The notes below the pieces were generated by a model that ran no database searches, had not been told where the DNA came from, and saw only the letters and a list, made by a program, of their open reading frames with translations. Positions 24,751 through 33,359 of a stretch of 64,000 bases of DNA are shown here, piece by piece. The position numbers and the translations under genes were made by a program. How positions within the stretch are numbered: the first letter of the stretch is position 1; each line of letters begins with the position of its first letter. Origin of the DNA: Herbidospora cretacea (lineage in GTDB: Bacteria; Actinomycetota; Actinomycetes; Streptosporangiales; Streptosporangiaceae); assembly GCF_001570605.1 (NCBI RefSeq), contig NZ_BBXG01000004.1, positions 558,001 through 622,000 on the forward strand, in the 5' to 3' direction.

Positions 24751-26260
24751 CGAGGTCGACTCCTTCCATGGCCGCCACCATGTCGTGGTCGTGCCAGCCG
24801 GCGGCCAGTTCGGTGGTGACCCGGCCGTGGAACATCACCAGCACGCGGTCGCACAGGCGCAGGTCGTCCAGTTCGTCGGAGGCGATCACCACGCCGGTGC
24901 CCTTCCCGGCGATCTCCTCCACCTTGGCGAGCAGGAACTCCTTCGACCGGACGTCCACACCGGCGGTCGGGGTGATCAGCACGAGCAGGCGGGGGTCGCT
25001 CGCCAGCGCGCGGGCCATCACCACCTTCTGCTGGTTGCCGCCGGACAGGCCGTTCACGGGCAGTTCCGGGCCGGGGGTCTTGATGGCCAGGTTCGTGATC
25101 ATCTCGCGGGCCAGGCCGTCCCGGCGGCGGCCGCTCACCAGGCCCGCGGCGCCGAGCCGTTCGGGCACGGTCATCGTGGCGTTGTCGGCGATCGACATCA
25201 GCGGGATCAGGCCCTGGTGGTGGCGGTCCCGGGGGACCAGCCCGACCCCCGCCGCCAGCGAGTCGGGCACGCTGCCCGCGCGCGGCCGGCGTCCGCCGAC
25301 CTCGACCGTGCCCTCGCGGGGAGCTCGCAGCCCCGCGAGGGTCTCGGCCAGTTCCGTCTTCCCGCTGCCACCGAGGCCCGCCAGCCCGACGATCTCGCCC
25401 GCCCGGACGCGCAGGTCGACGCCGGCGTACACCTCGCCGTCGGCCAGGCCGCGGGCGTCCAGGACCACCGGGGCCTGCGCGGAGACCGGCGGACGGGCGT
25501 GCCGGTCGCTCAGCCCGGCCGCCTCGCCGGTCATCGCCGCCACCAGGTCGCCCTGGGGCAGCTCGGCGACCGGCGCGGTGAGGATGTGCCGGGCGTCGCG
25601 GTAGACCGTGACGGTGTCGCAGATCTCGTAGATCTCCTGCAGGTGGTGGCTGATGAACAGGAAGGTGACCCCCTGTTCGCGCATCGCCCGCATCCGGTCG
25701 AACAGGCGGGAGATCGCCGCGCCGTCGAGCTGCGCGGTCGGTTCGTCCAGGATGATGAACCGCGCGCCGAAGGACAGGGCCCTGGCGATCTCCACGAACT
25801 GCCGCTGCTCCACGTTGAGCTCTTTGGCCGGCAGCCGGACGTCCACGTCCACCGACCACGCCTCCAGCAGGTCGGCGGCCTTCCGCCACACGCTCTTCCA
25901 GCTGACCAGGCGCAGCCCGTTGTGGTCGTGGCGGTTCAGGTACAGGTTCTCCGCCACGGTCAGCTCAGGGATGATCGTGGACTTCTGGTACACGCAGGCG
26001 ACCCGCTCCCGCCACGCCGACCGGTCGGACAGGCGGGGGGCGGGGCGTCCGGCGAAGCGGACCTCGCCCTCGTCGGGTTCCTGCAGGCCGGTCAGGATGG
26101 AGACCAGGGTCGACTTGCCCGCGCCGTTGCGCCCGACGAGGGCATGGGCCTCGCCCGGCGTGATCGTGATGTGGGCGCCGTCCAGCGCCACGGTCTCGCC
26201 GTACTTCTTGGTGATGCGCACCGCCTCGGCGACGGCCGAAGGGCTCACGGAAGCGTCCAT
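24743..26260 (-). CDS. Sugar ABC transporter ATP-binding protein, RbsA type (two domains)
   Basis: 505 aa, the usual length of CUT2 ATPases with two fused nucleotide-binding domains. Domain 1: Walker A GRNGAGKST, a degenerate signature (LNVEQRQFVEIARAL), Walker B FIILDEPTAQ. Domain 2: GLGGSGKTE, signature LSGGNQQKVVMARAL, and a degenerate Walker B (LVLITPTAGVD, where the catalytic Glu is Thr). An asymmetric second site is normal for this family. Works with the permease and binding protein on either side. Confidence 0.93.
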   Translation of the reverse strand: MDASVSPSAVAEAVRITKKYGETVALDGAHITITPGEAHALVGRNGAGKSTLVSILTGLQEPDEGEVRFAGRPAPRLSDRSAWRERVACVYQKSTIIPELTVAENLYLNRHDHNGLRLVSWKSVWRKAADLLEAWSVDVDVRLPAKELNVEQRQFVEIARALSFGARFIILDEPTAQLDGAAISRLFDRMRAMREQGVTFLFISHHLQEIYEICDTVTVYRDARHILTAPVAELPQGDLVAAMTGEAAGLSDRHARPPVSAQAPVVLDARGLADGEVYAGVDLRVRAGEIVGLAGLGGSGKTELAETLAGLRAPREGTVEVGGRRPRAGSVPDSLAAGVGLVPRDRHHQGLIPLMSIADNATMTVPERLGAAGLVSGRRRDGLAREMITNLAIKTPGPELPVNGLSGGNQQKVVMARALASDPRLLVLITPTAGVDVRSKEFLLAKVEEIAGKGTGVVIASDELDDLRLCDRVLVMFHGRVTTELAAGWHDHDMVAAMEGVDLDA

Positions 26261-26271
26261 CGCCGTGCCTC

Positions 26272-27342
26272 TCAGCTCAGGTTGTTGCCCCAGAGCGACT
26301 TGTCGTCGTGCTTCACGCTGGGGATGCCGCCGTAGGTGCCGCCGTCGAGCGTGACGAGCGGAGCGGAGAGCTGGTCCTCCAGCAGACCCGGACGGACCTC
26401 GATGATGGTGCTGTCGTGGTCGGTCTTGCCGGGGGCGAAGGTCTTGCCCTCGATCGCCGCCTTGGTGTACTCCAGCGCCCACTTGGCGTAGAGGTCGGCG
26501 GGCTGGGACACGGTCGCGTCGATGTTGCCCGCCGCGATGTCCTTGAGCTCCTGCGGGATGCCGTCGTTGGAGACCACGAAGACGTGCTTGGGGTCGGTCG
26601 GCGGGACCAGCAGGCCGCGCTGCTTGAGCACCTGGAGGGTGCCGGCCAGGGCGAAGCTCGACTGCATGTAGACGCCCTTGACGTCCGGGTTGGCGGTGAG
26701 CACCGTCGACAGCTTCTGCGAGGCGACCGCGCCGTCCCAGTTCGTGGCCTCGCCGAAGACCTTGATGCCGGCGTAGTTCTGCGCCATGCACTCGTTGAAG
26801 GCCTCGGTGCGGTCGCGGCCGTTGATGGAGGCCAGGTCGCCCTGGAGCATGACGACCTTGCCGGCGCCCTTCAGCTTCTCGCCGAGGTAGCGGCAGGCCT
26901 TCTCGCCGTACGCGCGGTTGTCGGCGCGCACCACCATGAAGGCGTTGCCCTGGTCGGGTCGGGTGTCGACCAGGACGACGGGGATCTTCTTGCCTTCGAG
27001 CTGCTGGAGCGTGGGGGCCACCGCCGCGGTGTCCTGCGGCGCCATGACCAGGCCCTTGATGCCCTGGCTCACGAGGCTCTGCACGTTGGCCGTCAGCTTC
27101 GCGATGTCGTTCTGGGAGTTGGTGGTCTTCAGGTCGGCGCCGAGCTCGCCGGAGAACTTCGGCACGTAGCTGATGTAGGAGTTCCAGAAGTCGGTGTCGG
27201 AACGGGGATAGTCGACCCCGATCACCGGCTTCGCCGGGGCGCCGCCGGTCGTCTCGGCGGGGGTGTCGGTCCCGCCGCACGCCGCCACCAGACAGGCCGT
27301 CATCGACAACGCCGCGGCCACGGATAAGCGTCTGCTTCTCAT
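26272..27342 (-). CDS. Sugar ABC transporter substrate-binding lipoprotein, RbsB type
   Basis: 356 aa from ATG 27342 (AAGGAG, 5-nt spacing); the adjacent ATG 27345 is too close to the ribosome-binding site. Signal peptide with lipobox LVAAC (Cys about residue 21). Periplasmic-binding-protein-4 fold: VIGVDYPRSDTDFWNSYISY, GIKGLVMAPQDTAAV, GKVVMLQGDLASINGRDRTE. First gene of the importer operon, divergent from a GntR gene, with two palindromic sites between. Substrate unknown; a deoxysugar such as fucose fits the neighbouring dehydratase. Confidence 0.93.
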   Translation of the reverse strand: MRSRRLSVAAALSMTACLVAACGGTDTPAETTGGAPAKPVIGVDYPRSDTDFWNSYISYVPKFSGELGADLKTTNSQNDIAKLTANVQSLVSQGIKGLVMAPQDTAAVAPTLQQLEGKKIPVVLVDTRPDQGNAFMVVRADNRAYGEKACRYLGEKLKGAGKVVMLQGDLASINGRDRTEAFNECMAQNYAGIKVFGEATNWDGAVASQKLSTVLTANPDVKGVYMQSSFALAGTLQVLKQRGLLVPPTDPKHVFVVSNDGIPQELKDIAAGNIDATVSQPADLYAKWALEYTKAAIEGKTFAPGKTDHDSTIIEVRPGLLEDQLSAPLVTLDGGTYGGIPSVKHDDKSLWGNNLS

Positions 27343-27363
27343 CATCACTCCTTGGGAGCACAG

Positions 27364-27376
27364 GACATGGGATGTC
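27364..27376. promoter_or_regulatory. GntR operator candidate, copy 1
   Basis: GACAT-GGG-ATGTC, perfect palindrome 22 bp upstream of the RbsB-type gene. Confidence 0.6.
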
Positions 27377-27472
27377 TTTCTACGGCCGGAACCCCGCCAG
27401 TGTCTAGAGGCAGTCAGTATCGACGCTTCGGCCTGCGTATTCGAGGGTCTCGCGGAGCCGCGCGGACGGAGA

Positions 27473-27485
27473 GACATCACATGTC
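27473..27485. promoter_or_regulatory. GntR operator candidate, copy 2
   Basis: GACAT-CAC-ATGTC (with one more paired base on each side, AGACAT/ATGTCT), 47 bp upstream of the GntR gene. Same half-site and spacing as the copy at 27364. Half-sites with a short spacer are typical of FadR-branch GntR repressors, suggesting autoregulation plus control of the divergent importer. Confidence 0.6.
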
Positions 27486-27531
27486 TATCTCGGATGGCGT
27501 CCGGGGCGGAGCGTTGGTGCAGGATGCACCT

Positions 27532-28248
27532 ATGTCTTTGACCGAGCAGGCCATCGTGCGCATCCGGCAGCTCATCAAGGATGGAATGCTCCCTCCGGGA
27601 GCGCGGCTGCCTCCCGAGCAGGACCTGGCGACCTCGCTCGGGCTGTCCCGCAACCTCCTGCGCGAGGCCGTCCGCTCCCTCGTGACGACCCGGGTGCTGG
27701 AGGTGCGGCGGGGGGACGGCACCTACGTCACCTCGCTGGAGCCCGCGCTGCTGCTGGAGGGGGTCGGCGTCGCGGTCGAGATGATGCAGGGCGACGACCT
27801 GCTGGAGATCACCGAGGTGCGGCGGCTGTTCGAGCCGGTGGCCACGGGTCTGGCCGCCAGCCGCATCACGGCGGCCCAGCTGGCCGAGGTCCACCGGCAC
27901 CTCGACGCCATGATCGGCGCGCAGGACGACATCGAGCTGCTCACCCACCACGACGACGCCTTCCACCGCGCCGTCTTCGAGGCGACCGGCAACCAGTCGC
28001 TGTGCGCCCTGCTCGGCGGCATCGCCAGCCGCACGGTCCGCACCCGGGTCTGGCGGGGGCTCCTGGAGGGCAACGTGACCGGCCGCACGGTCGCCGAGCA
28101 CGTCTCCATCTACCGGGCGCTGGAGGCCGGGGACGTGGTGCTCGCCCAGGCCGCCGCCCTCATGCACGTGAGCACGACCGAGACCTGGCTCCGCGAGAAC
28201 CTCGTGCGGTCCTCGACCCCGGAGCCCGACGAGCGCATAGTCAACTAA
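27532..28248 (+). CDS. GntR-family regulator, FadR subfamily
   Basis: 238 aa from ATG 27532. Winged helix with SLGLSRNLLREAVRSLVTT recognition region (about residues 36-54) and RRGDGTYVTSLEPALLLEG linker, then an FCD domain with DDAFHRAVF and the LMHV His near the end. It resembles the GntR protein at 22966 through most of its length (both contain GDGTYVTSL-[SE]-PALLL), so the two are probably paralogues controlling related sugars. Divergent from the importer operon across two palindromic sites. Confidence 0.92.
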   Translation: MSLTEQAIVRIRQLIKDGMLPPGARLPPEQDLATSLGLSRNLLREAVRSLVTTRVLEVRRGDGTYVTSLEPALLLEGVGVAVEMMQGDDLLEITEVRRLFEPVATGLAASRITAAQLAEVHRHLDAMIGAQDDIELLTHHDDAFHRAVFEATGNQSLCALLGGIASRTVRTRVWRGLLEGNVTGRTVAEHVSIYRALEAGDVVLAQAAALMHVSTTETWLRENLVRSSTPEPDERIVN

Positions 28249-28256
28249 TTGATTAG
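28241..28256. promoter_or_regulatory. AT-rich overlapping palindromes before the PadR gene
   Basis: TCAA-CTAA-TTGA (28241-28252) and CTAAT-TG-ATTAG (28245-28256) overlap; the block covers the GntR stop codon and lies 15 bp before the PadR ATG. PadR repressors often bind such sites in their own promoters. Confidence 0.45.
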
Positions 28257-28270
28257 GTATGGTGTTGAGC

Positions 28271-28843
28271 ATGTCTCTGCGCCACGCCGTCATGGCCGCC
28301 CTGCTGGAGGGTGAGGCCAGCGGATACGACCTGGCCAAGGGCTTCGACGCCTCGGTCGCCAACTTCTGGATGGCAACGCCCCAGCAGCTCTACCGCGAGC
28401 TCGACCGCATGCACGAGGAGGGACTCGTGCACGCCCGGCTCGTCCACCAGGACCGCCGCCCCAGCAAACGCCTGTTCTCCCTCACCGACGAGGGCCGCCG
28501 CGACCTGCACGCCTTCACCAGGGAGCCGGTCCGCCCCGGCGCGATCAGGGAGGACCTGTTCGTCCAGGTGCAGGCCGTCGACGCGGGCGACGCCGCCGCC
28601 GTGCGCGCGGCGATCGAGGAGCGCCTCGGCTGGGCCGAGGCCAAGATCGCCCGGTACGAACGCCTGCGGACCCGCATCCTCGCGGGCCGCGACGAGGAGG
28701 AGTTCCTCGACCACGCCGACCGCATCGGCCCCTACCTCACGGTCACCCGCGGCCTGGCCTTCGAACGCGAGAACCGCCACTGGTGCCGATGGGCCCTGGA
28801 CGTGCTCGACCGCCGGACGGCCAGATCGGCGGCGGCCGGATGA
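28271..28843 (+). CDS. PadR-family transcriptional regulator
   Basis: 190 aa from ATG 28271; an ATG at 28259 is in frame and nearly leaderless. N-terminal PadR winged helix MSLRHAVMAALLEGEASGYD and LYRELDRMHEEGLVHARLV; C-terminal helical dimerisation domain (DLFVQVQAVDAGD; GWAEAKIARYERL), as in PadR subfamily-2/Vir-type proteins. Its stop overlaps the SGNH hydrolase ATG (ATGA), so the two genes are co-expressed, probably under self-control. Confidence 0.92.
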   Translation: MSLRHAVMAALLEGEASGYDLAKGFDASVANFWMATPQQLYRELDRMHEEGLVHARLVHQDRRPSKRLFSLTDEGRRDLHAFTREPVRPGAIREDLFVQVQAVDAGDAAAVRAAIEERLGWAEAKIARYERLRTRILAGRDEEEFLDHADRIGPYLTVTRGLAFERENRHWCRWALDVLDRRTARSAAAG

Positions 28844-29613
28844 GCTACCTGCGTTTCGTGGCCGTCGGCGACAGCCAGACCGAGGGCCTGGGCGACGGCG
28901 ACGAGGTGTCCGGCTACCGGGGCTGGGCCGACCGGCTGGCCGATCACCTCGCCGTGTGCAGTCCGGACGTCCACTACGCCAACCTGGCGGTCCGGGGACG
29001 GCTGGCCGCCCAGATCCGGGCCCAGCAGGTGGCTCCGGCCCTGGCGCTCAAGCCCGACCTGGTGTCGGTGATGGCCGGGATGAACGACATGACCCGGCCG
29101 GGGGGCGACCCGGCCGTCGTCGCGGGGGAGGTCGAGGAGATGATCCGCGCCTTCACCGGCGTCGGCGCGACCGTGCTGACCTTCACCTTCCCCAACATCG
29201 CCGAGATCGCTCCGATGGCCCGCCGCTTCCTGCCCCGGATCCTCGACTTCAACGACCGGCTCCGCCACGCCTCCCGGCGGCACGGCGCGGTCGTGGTGGA
29301 CACCTTCCCCTACCCCGTCTCCACCGACGCCCGGTTGTGGAGCCGCGACCGCCTCCACGCCGCCCCCTTGGGCCACGAGCGCATCGCCGCCGCGGCGGCC
29401 CACGCGCTGGGTCTGCCCGGCAGCGACCTCACCTGGGCCGGTGAACTGCCGCCGCTCCGCCGCCCGAACGCGCTGCTCCGCACCGGGGCCGAGGTGCGCT
29501 GGGCCGCCGCCTTCCTCGGCCCGTGGGCGCTGCGCCGGATCCGGGGCCGCTCCACCGGCGACGGCCGGACGGCCAAACGCCCGGCCCTGCTCCCGGTCAT
29601 CCCGCCCGGGTGA
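28840..29613 (+). CDS. SGNH/GDSL-family hydrolase
   Basis: 257 aa. Block I VAVGDSQTEGLGDG with the nucleophile Ser, block II Gly in NLAVRGR, block III MAGMNDMTRP (Asn) and block V SRDRLHAAPLG with the Asp-x-x-His pair. No signal peptide, so probably a cytoplasmic esterase or lipase. The last ~45 residues are Arg/Pro-rich. The 3' end overlaps the convergent formamidase-like gene by 17 bp. Confidence 0.9.
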   Translation: MSYLRFVAVGDSQTEGLGDGDEVSGYRGWADRLADHLAVCSPDVHYANLAVRGRLAAQIRAQQVAPALALKPDLVSVMAGMNDMTRPGGDPAVVAGEVEEMIRAFTGVGATVLTFTFPNIAEIAPMARRFLPRILDFNDRLRHASRRHGAVVVDTFPYPVSTDARLWSRDRLHAAPLGHERIAAAAAHALGLPGSDLTWAGELPPLRRPNALLRTGAEVRWAAAFLGPWALRRIRGRSTGDGRTAKRPALLPVIPPG

Positions 29614-30643
29614 GGCCGATCGCCCGGTCCACCTCGTCCATGGTCGCCGCCCAGATCTCCGACGCCGGGTCGATCACCGCGAAGTGGCCGCCCGGTCGTT
29701 CGACGAGGGTGACGTCGTCGCCCGCCGCGTGTGCCTTGGCGGCGTAGCGGCGGCTGAAGTCGAGCAGGTCCAGGTCGTCGTCCGCGCCGACGGCGACGAC
29801 CTGGCGCACGCCGAGGGGCAGGCGGCTCAGGGGGTCGGCGGCGGCGTACACCCCGGGGATCTCGGCGGAGGGGCCGCCGAGGGCGTGCGCGACCGCGCCG
29901 GTCCCGACGCGGCGGCGCTCTCCCTCGGTCAGGTCGAGCACCCCGGCGAGGGAGACGGCCACGGCGACCCGGGCCCGGTCGTCGGCGGCGGCGCGCAGGG
30001 CGAGTTGGCCGCCCGCCGAGTGACCGAGGACCACGACGCGGCCCAGGTCCAGGGCGTCGAGGCCGGTCAGGCGGTCGAGACCGGCCTCGACGTCGGCGAC
30101 GGTGGCCTGCCAGCCGTGCCGGTCGGGGCGGCGGTATTCGAGGTTCCAGGCGGCGTAGCCGCGCCCGGCCAGGTCGACGGCGAGGGCGTCCATCAGGTCG
30201 GCGGCCCAGATCGAGCGCCAGTAGCCGCCGTGGATCAGCACCGCGACCGGCGGCGGGCCGCCGTCGTGGCGCGGCGGCAGGCGGAGCTCGCCCCACTGCT
30301 CGTCGCCGGGGCCGTAGGCGATGCGCTCGGCGGGGTGCCGCAGGCGGTGGAAGGCGTGCCGGATCGCCCAGGTCAGGCCCCAGAGGCCCCGGCCGTACAG
30401 GTGGACGGAGCCGGGGGAGACCTCGACCGGGCCGGTGTCGGCGGGGTCGTACCAGACGACGGGCGCGGGGTGCGGGACCGGTGGGCCCACCGCGACCACG
30501 GCGTCGCCTGTCTCTTCCAGTGTCTTGCCGAGGCCGGTGACCACGCGGCCCTCGACCCCCAGGTGCCGGAACTCGGTCTCGGCGATGTGCCGGACCAGGT
30601 CGGGGTCGGCCGTCAGGCCGGGGGTGAGCGCCACCAGGATCAT
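29597..30643 (-). CDS. Alpha/beta hydrolase, probable kynurenine formamidase with an extra N-terminal domain
   Basis: 348 aa. The hydrolase part (from ~residue 104) has HGGYW (138-142), the oxyanion motif shared with animal AFMID kynurenine formamidases, nucleophile GHSAGGQ (207-213) and a C-terminal PGGHFAV His. The first ~100 residues form an additional segment of unknown function (IAETEFRHLGVEGRVVTGLG and so on). As the last gene of the tryptophan-degradation operon, and the only candidate for the formamidase step, N-formylkynurenine hydrolysis is likely. Start overlaps the preceding gene by ATGA. Confidence 0.75.
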   Translation of the reverse strand: MILVALTPGLTADPDLVRHIAETEFRHLGVEGRVVTGLGKTLEETGDAVVAVGPPVPHPAPVVWYDPADTGPVEVSPGSVHLYGRGLWGLTWAIRHAFHRLRHPAERIAYGPGDEQWGELRLPPRHDGGPPPVAVLIHGGYWRSIWAADLMDALAVDLAGRGYAAWNLEYRRPDRHGWQATVADVEAGLDRLTGLDALDLGRVVVLGHSAGGQLALRAAADDRARVAVAVSLAGVLDLTEGERRRVGTGAVAHALGGPSAEIPGVYAAADPLSRLPLGVRQVVAVGADDDLDLLDFSRRYAAKAHAAGDDVTLVERPGGHFAVIDPASEIWAATMDEVDRAIGLTRAG

Positions 30644-31641
30644 GGTGTCCTCCCGAGGAAGCGCAGGGCGTTGCCGGACAGCAGCCTGTCGCGCTGGGCC
30701 GCGTCCAGGAACTCCGCGTCGTGCACGACCTTGCCGGCCGGGCGCTCGCCCAGCGGGTAGGGGTAGTCGCTGCCGACCATGACCCGGTCGTCGCCCATCA
30801 CGTCCACCAGCAGCCGCAGCGCCGCCGGGTCGAACACGACGCTGTCGACGGAGAACCGGCCGACGTAGTGGCTCGGCGGGTGGGCCGACCGGCCGCGCAC
30901 CACGTCGCCGCGCCGGTGCCAGGCGTTGTCGGCGCGGCCGAGCCAGAACGGGAAGCTGCCGCCGCCGTGGGCGAAGCACAGGCGCAGCGACTCGGGCACC
31001 TGGTCGAAGACGCCGCCGAGGACGAGCGCCAGCACCGACAGGTGCGTCTCGGCCGGCATGCCGGTCAGCCAGCGCGCCATCCAGCGGTCGAGCCGGGGGC
31101 CGCCGGGCATGTCCCACGGGTGGACGAAGACCGGCGCGCCGACCTCCGCGCAGTGCCGCAGGAACATCACGATGCCCGGGTCGTCGAGGTCGCGGTCGCC
31201 GACGTGGTTGCCGATCTCGACGCCCACGTGGCCGTTGGCCAGGCAGCGGTCGAGCTCCTCGCACGCCGCCTCCGGGTCCTGGAGCGGCACCTGGCAGAAC
31301 GGGACGAACCGGTCGTGCCCGGTCATCTCCAGCGTGAGGTCGTTGAAGATCCGGGCCACCTTGACGGCCTGGCCGGCCGGGCGGTCGTACGAGAAGAAGA
31401 CCGGCGTGGGCGAGACGACCTGCACGTCGACGCCGTCGGCGTCCATGTCGGCCAGGCGGGTGCCCGGGTCCCAGGCCTCCGCCCCGATCGGGCGGAACTC
31501 CGTCTCACCCACCATGATCATGGCGGCGCGCTCGGAGTCGACGCGGAGCCAGGGCCAGCCGGTGCCGCCACAGCGGGCGGCCAGGTCGGGCCACCCCTTC
31601 GGCACCAGGTGGGTGTGGACGTCGACGACGGGCCCGGCCAT
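30640..31641 (-). CDS. nbaD: 2-Amino-3-carboxymuconate-6-semialdehyde decarboxylase (ACMSD)
   Basis: 333 aa. Metal site: VDVHTHL (His9, His11), VFVHPWDMPGG, FAHGGGSFPFWLGR and the catalytic Asp of VGSDYPYPLG, all typical of ACMSD. The enzyme converts the unstable ring-cleavage product ACMS to 2-aminomuconate semialdehyde, diverting carbon from quinolinate/NAD synthesis to catabolism. Its ATG overlaps the dioxygenase stop (TGATG), fitting the need for the two enzymes to be made together. Confidence 0.92.
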   Translation of the reverse strand: MAGPVVDVHTHLVPKGWPDLAARCGGTGWPWLRVDSERAAMIMVGETEFRPIGAEAWDPGTRLADMDADGVDVQVVSPTPVFFSYDRPAGQAVKVARIFNDLTLEMTGHDRFVPFCQVPLQDPEAACEELDRCLANGHVGVEIGNHVGDRDLDDPGIVMFLRHCAEVGAPVFVHPWDMPGGPRLDRWMARWLTGMPAETHLSVLALVLGGVFDQVPESLRLCFAHGGGSFPFWLGRADNAWHRRGDVVRGRSAHPPSHYVGRFSVDSVVFDPAALRLLVDVMGDDRVMVGSDYPYPLGERPAGKVVHDAEFLDAAQRDRLLSGNALRFLGRTP

Positions 31642-32165
31642 CAGCCCTTGCCCGGGTGGAGCGCGCCGCACCCGGCGCAGGTGCGGGCCGTCTCGTCGGC
31701 GTAGAAGGCCTGGAAGACCGGCGGCAGGTCGTGGACGATGTCGCGGACCTGGAGCTCGACCTCGTGCAGCAGGTTGCCGCAGTCGAGGCAGTACCACTGG
31801 AACTTCTCCAGCGTGCCCTCCTCGCGCACCCGCTCGACCACCATGCCGATCGACCCCGCCTCCGGCCGCTGCGGCGAGTGGGGGACGTTGCCCGGCAGCA
31901 TCCACATCTCGCCCTCGCGGACGTGCACGGTGCGCGGCCCTTCGGGCGTCATGAGGTTGACGTGCATGTTGCCCTTGACCTGGTAGAAGAACTCCTCGTA
32001 GGGGTCGACGTGGAAGTCGGTGCGCTGGTTGGGGCCGCCCACGACCTGCACGATGAAGTCAGACCCGCCCGGGAACATCTCCTTGTTGCCGACCGGCGGC
32101 TTGAGCAGGTGCCTGTTGCCCTCGATCCAGCCGGGGAAGTTCACCGGCTCCGTGATGTCGGTCAT
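31641..32165 (-). CDS. nbaC: 3-Hydroxyanthranilate 3,4-dioxygenase
   Basis: 174 aa, the bacterial single-cupin form. Active-site iron ligands are His52, Glu58 and His96 ([21 protein letters not shown]). The rubredoxin-like second iron site of bacterial enzymes is present as Cys126/Cys129 (WYCLDC) and Cys163/Cys166 (CAGC). It opens the ring of 3-hydroxyanthranilate to 2-amino-3-carboxymuconate semialdehyde. Overlaps both neighbours. Confidence 0.95.
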   Translation of the reverse strand: MTDITEPVNFPGWIEGNRHLLKPPVGNKEMFPGGSDFIVQVVGGPNQRTDFHVDPYEEFFYQVKGNMHVNLMTPEGPRTVHVREGEMWMLPGNVPHSPQRPEAGSIGMVVERVREEGTLEKFQWYCLDCGNLLHEVELQVRDIVHDLPPVFQAFYADETARTCAGCGALHPGKG

Positions 32166-32587
32166 TCGTCGACTCCTTCCGGGAGTAGCGCCACGGCCTG
32201 TATCTCGATCAGCAGATGGGGGTGCGGGAGCTGGTGCACCGCCACGGTGGTGCGGGCGGGGCCGGTCTCGTCGAAGTACTCGGCGTAGACCTCGTTGTAG
32301 CCGCCGAAGTCGTTCATGTTGACCAGGTAGGTCGTCACCTGCACCAGGTCGGACAGGCCCGCCCCGGCGGAGGCGAGGATGTCGCCGATGTTCTCGATCA
32401 CCGCCCGGGTCTGCGCCCGGATGTCCAGCGCGGTGGTCCCCATCGCGTCGGCGCTCGCCCCCGCGATGGTGTTGTCGGGACGACGGCTGGAGGTCCCCGA
32501 GACGAACGCGAACCCTCCGGCGATCTTCAGATGGGGAAAACGGCCCCGGGGAGTGGCCTTCCCAGGAACGATCTTGCCCGCGCTCAT
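32162..32587 (-). CDS. nbaF: RidA-family protein, probable 2-aminomuconate deaminase
   Basis: 141 aa, one YjgF/YER057c/UK114 domain: [35 protein letters not shown], and the C-terminal [21 protein letters not shown], with the Arg (ARTTV) that binds the substrate carboxylate. 2-Aminomuconate deaminases of nitrobenzoate and aminophenol pathways belong to this family. It would release ammonia and give 4-oxalocrotonate. ATGA overlap with the dioxygenase gene. Confidence 0.88.
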   Translation of the reverse strand: MSAGKIVPGKATPRGRFPHLKIAGGFAFVSGTSSRRPDNTIAGASADAMGTTALDIRAQTRAVIENIGDILASAGAGLSDLVQVTTYLVNMNDFGGYNEVYAEYFDETGPARTTVAVHQLPHPHLLIEIQAVALLPEGVDE

Positions 32588-32633
32588 GAGGAGACTCCCG
32601 CCATGACGGCTTCCGGCGCGATCCGCAGGCCGC

Positions 32634-33359
32634 TCACGACGCCGCCTTGAACGACGCCGTGCCGAGCTTTTCGACCACCGCGCGGACGTGGTCCCCCGGG
32701 TGCAGCGGCACCGCCGCCGTGGCGGCCCCGGCCAGCACGATCCAGCCGTCGCGCAGCTCCACGCCCCGGCCGCCCGCCAGGCGGACCGCCGCATCGAAGG
32801 CACGGCGGGCGTCGCCGAGGATGGCGGCCGTCGAGCCGGTCTGGACGACCCGGCCGTTCACCTCCAGCAGCACGCCGAGGTTGTCCAACCCGTCGGGCAC
32901 CGGCCGCCACGGGCCGACGACGTAACCGGCCGCCGAGGTGTTGTCGGCGATCACGTCGGGCAGCGAGAAGTCGAAGCCCTCGAAGCGCGAGTCGATCACC
33001 TCCAGCGCCGGGGCGACGGCCTCGACGCCCGAGCCGGAGAGCAGGAACGCGACCTCCGGCTCGGCCCGCGCGTGGATCAGCCGCGTCAGGTCGAGCCGGC
33101 CGCCGTCGCCGATCCGCATGCCGTCGGTGAGGTGGCCCCAGATGACCTCGTCCACGCCGACCTGGGCCATCTTGGCGCGGCTGGTCAGGCCCATCTTCAC
33201 GCCGGTCAGCCGTTCGCCGCGGGCCAGCCGCCGCTCGACGAGCGCGCGCTGCACGTCGTAGGCCCCGGAAGGGTCGAGACCGGCCGCGGCGGCCAGGCGC
33301 GGGATGGCCGTGGCGGTCAGCGCCGCCCGGTCGAGGCGGTCGGCGAGCTCGCCGATCAT
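32634..33359 (-). CDS. nbaG: 4-Oxalocrotonate decarboxylase (2-oxo-3-hexenedioate decarboxylase)
   Basis: 241 aa of the hydratase/decarboxylase (FAH-C-like) family. [12 protein letters not shown] matches the decarboxylase branch (XylI/DmpH), in contrast to the hydratase paralogue at 35262, which has [13 protein letters not shown]. Metal-binding pattern [10 protein letters not shown] and the core [17 protein letters not shown] are present. It would yield 2-oxopent-4-enoate, usually as a complex with the hydratase. Confidence 0.85.
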   Translation of the reverse strand: MIGELADRLDRAALTATAIPRLAAAAGLDPSGAYDVQRALVERRLARGERLTGVKMGLTSRAKMAQVGVDEVIWGHLTDGMRIGDGGRLDLTRLIHARAEPEVAFLLSGSGVEAVAPALEVIDSRFEGFDFSLPDVIADNTSAAGYVVGPWRPVPDGLDNLGVLLEVNGRVVQTGSTAAILGDARRAFDAAVRLAGGRGVELRDGWIVLAGAATAAVPLHPGDHVRAVVEKLGTASFKAAS

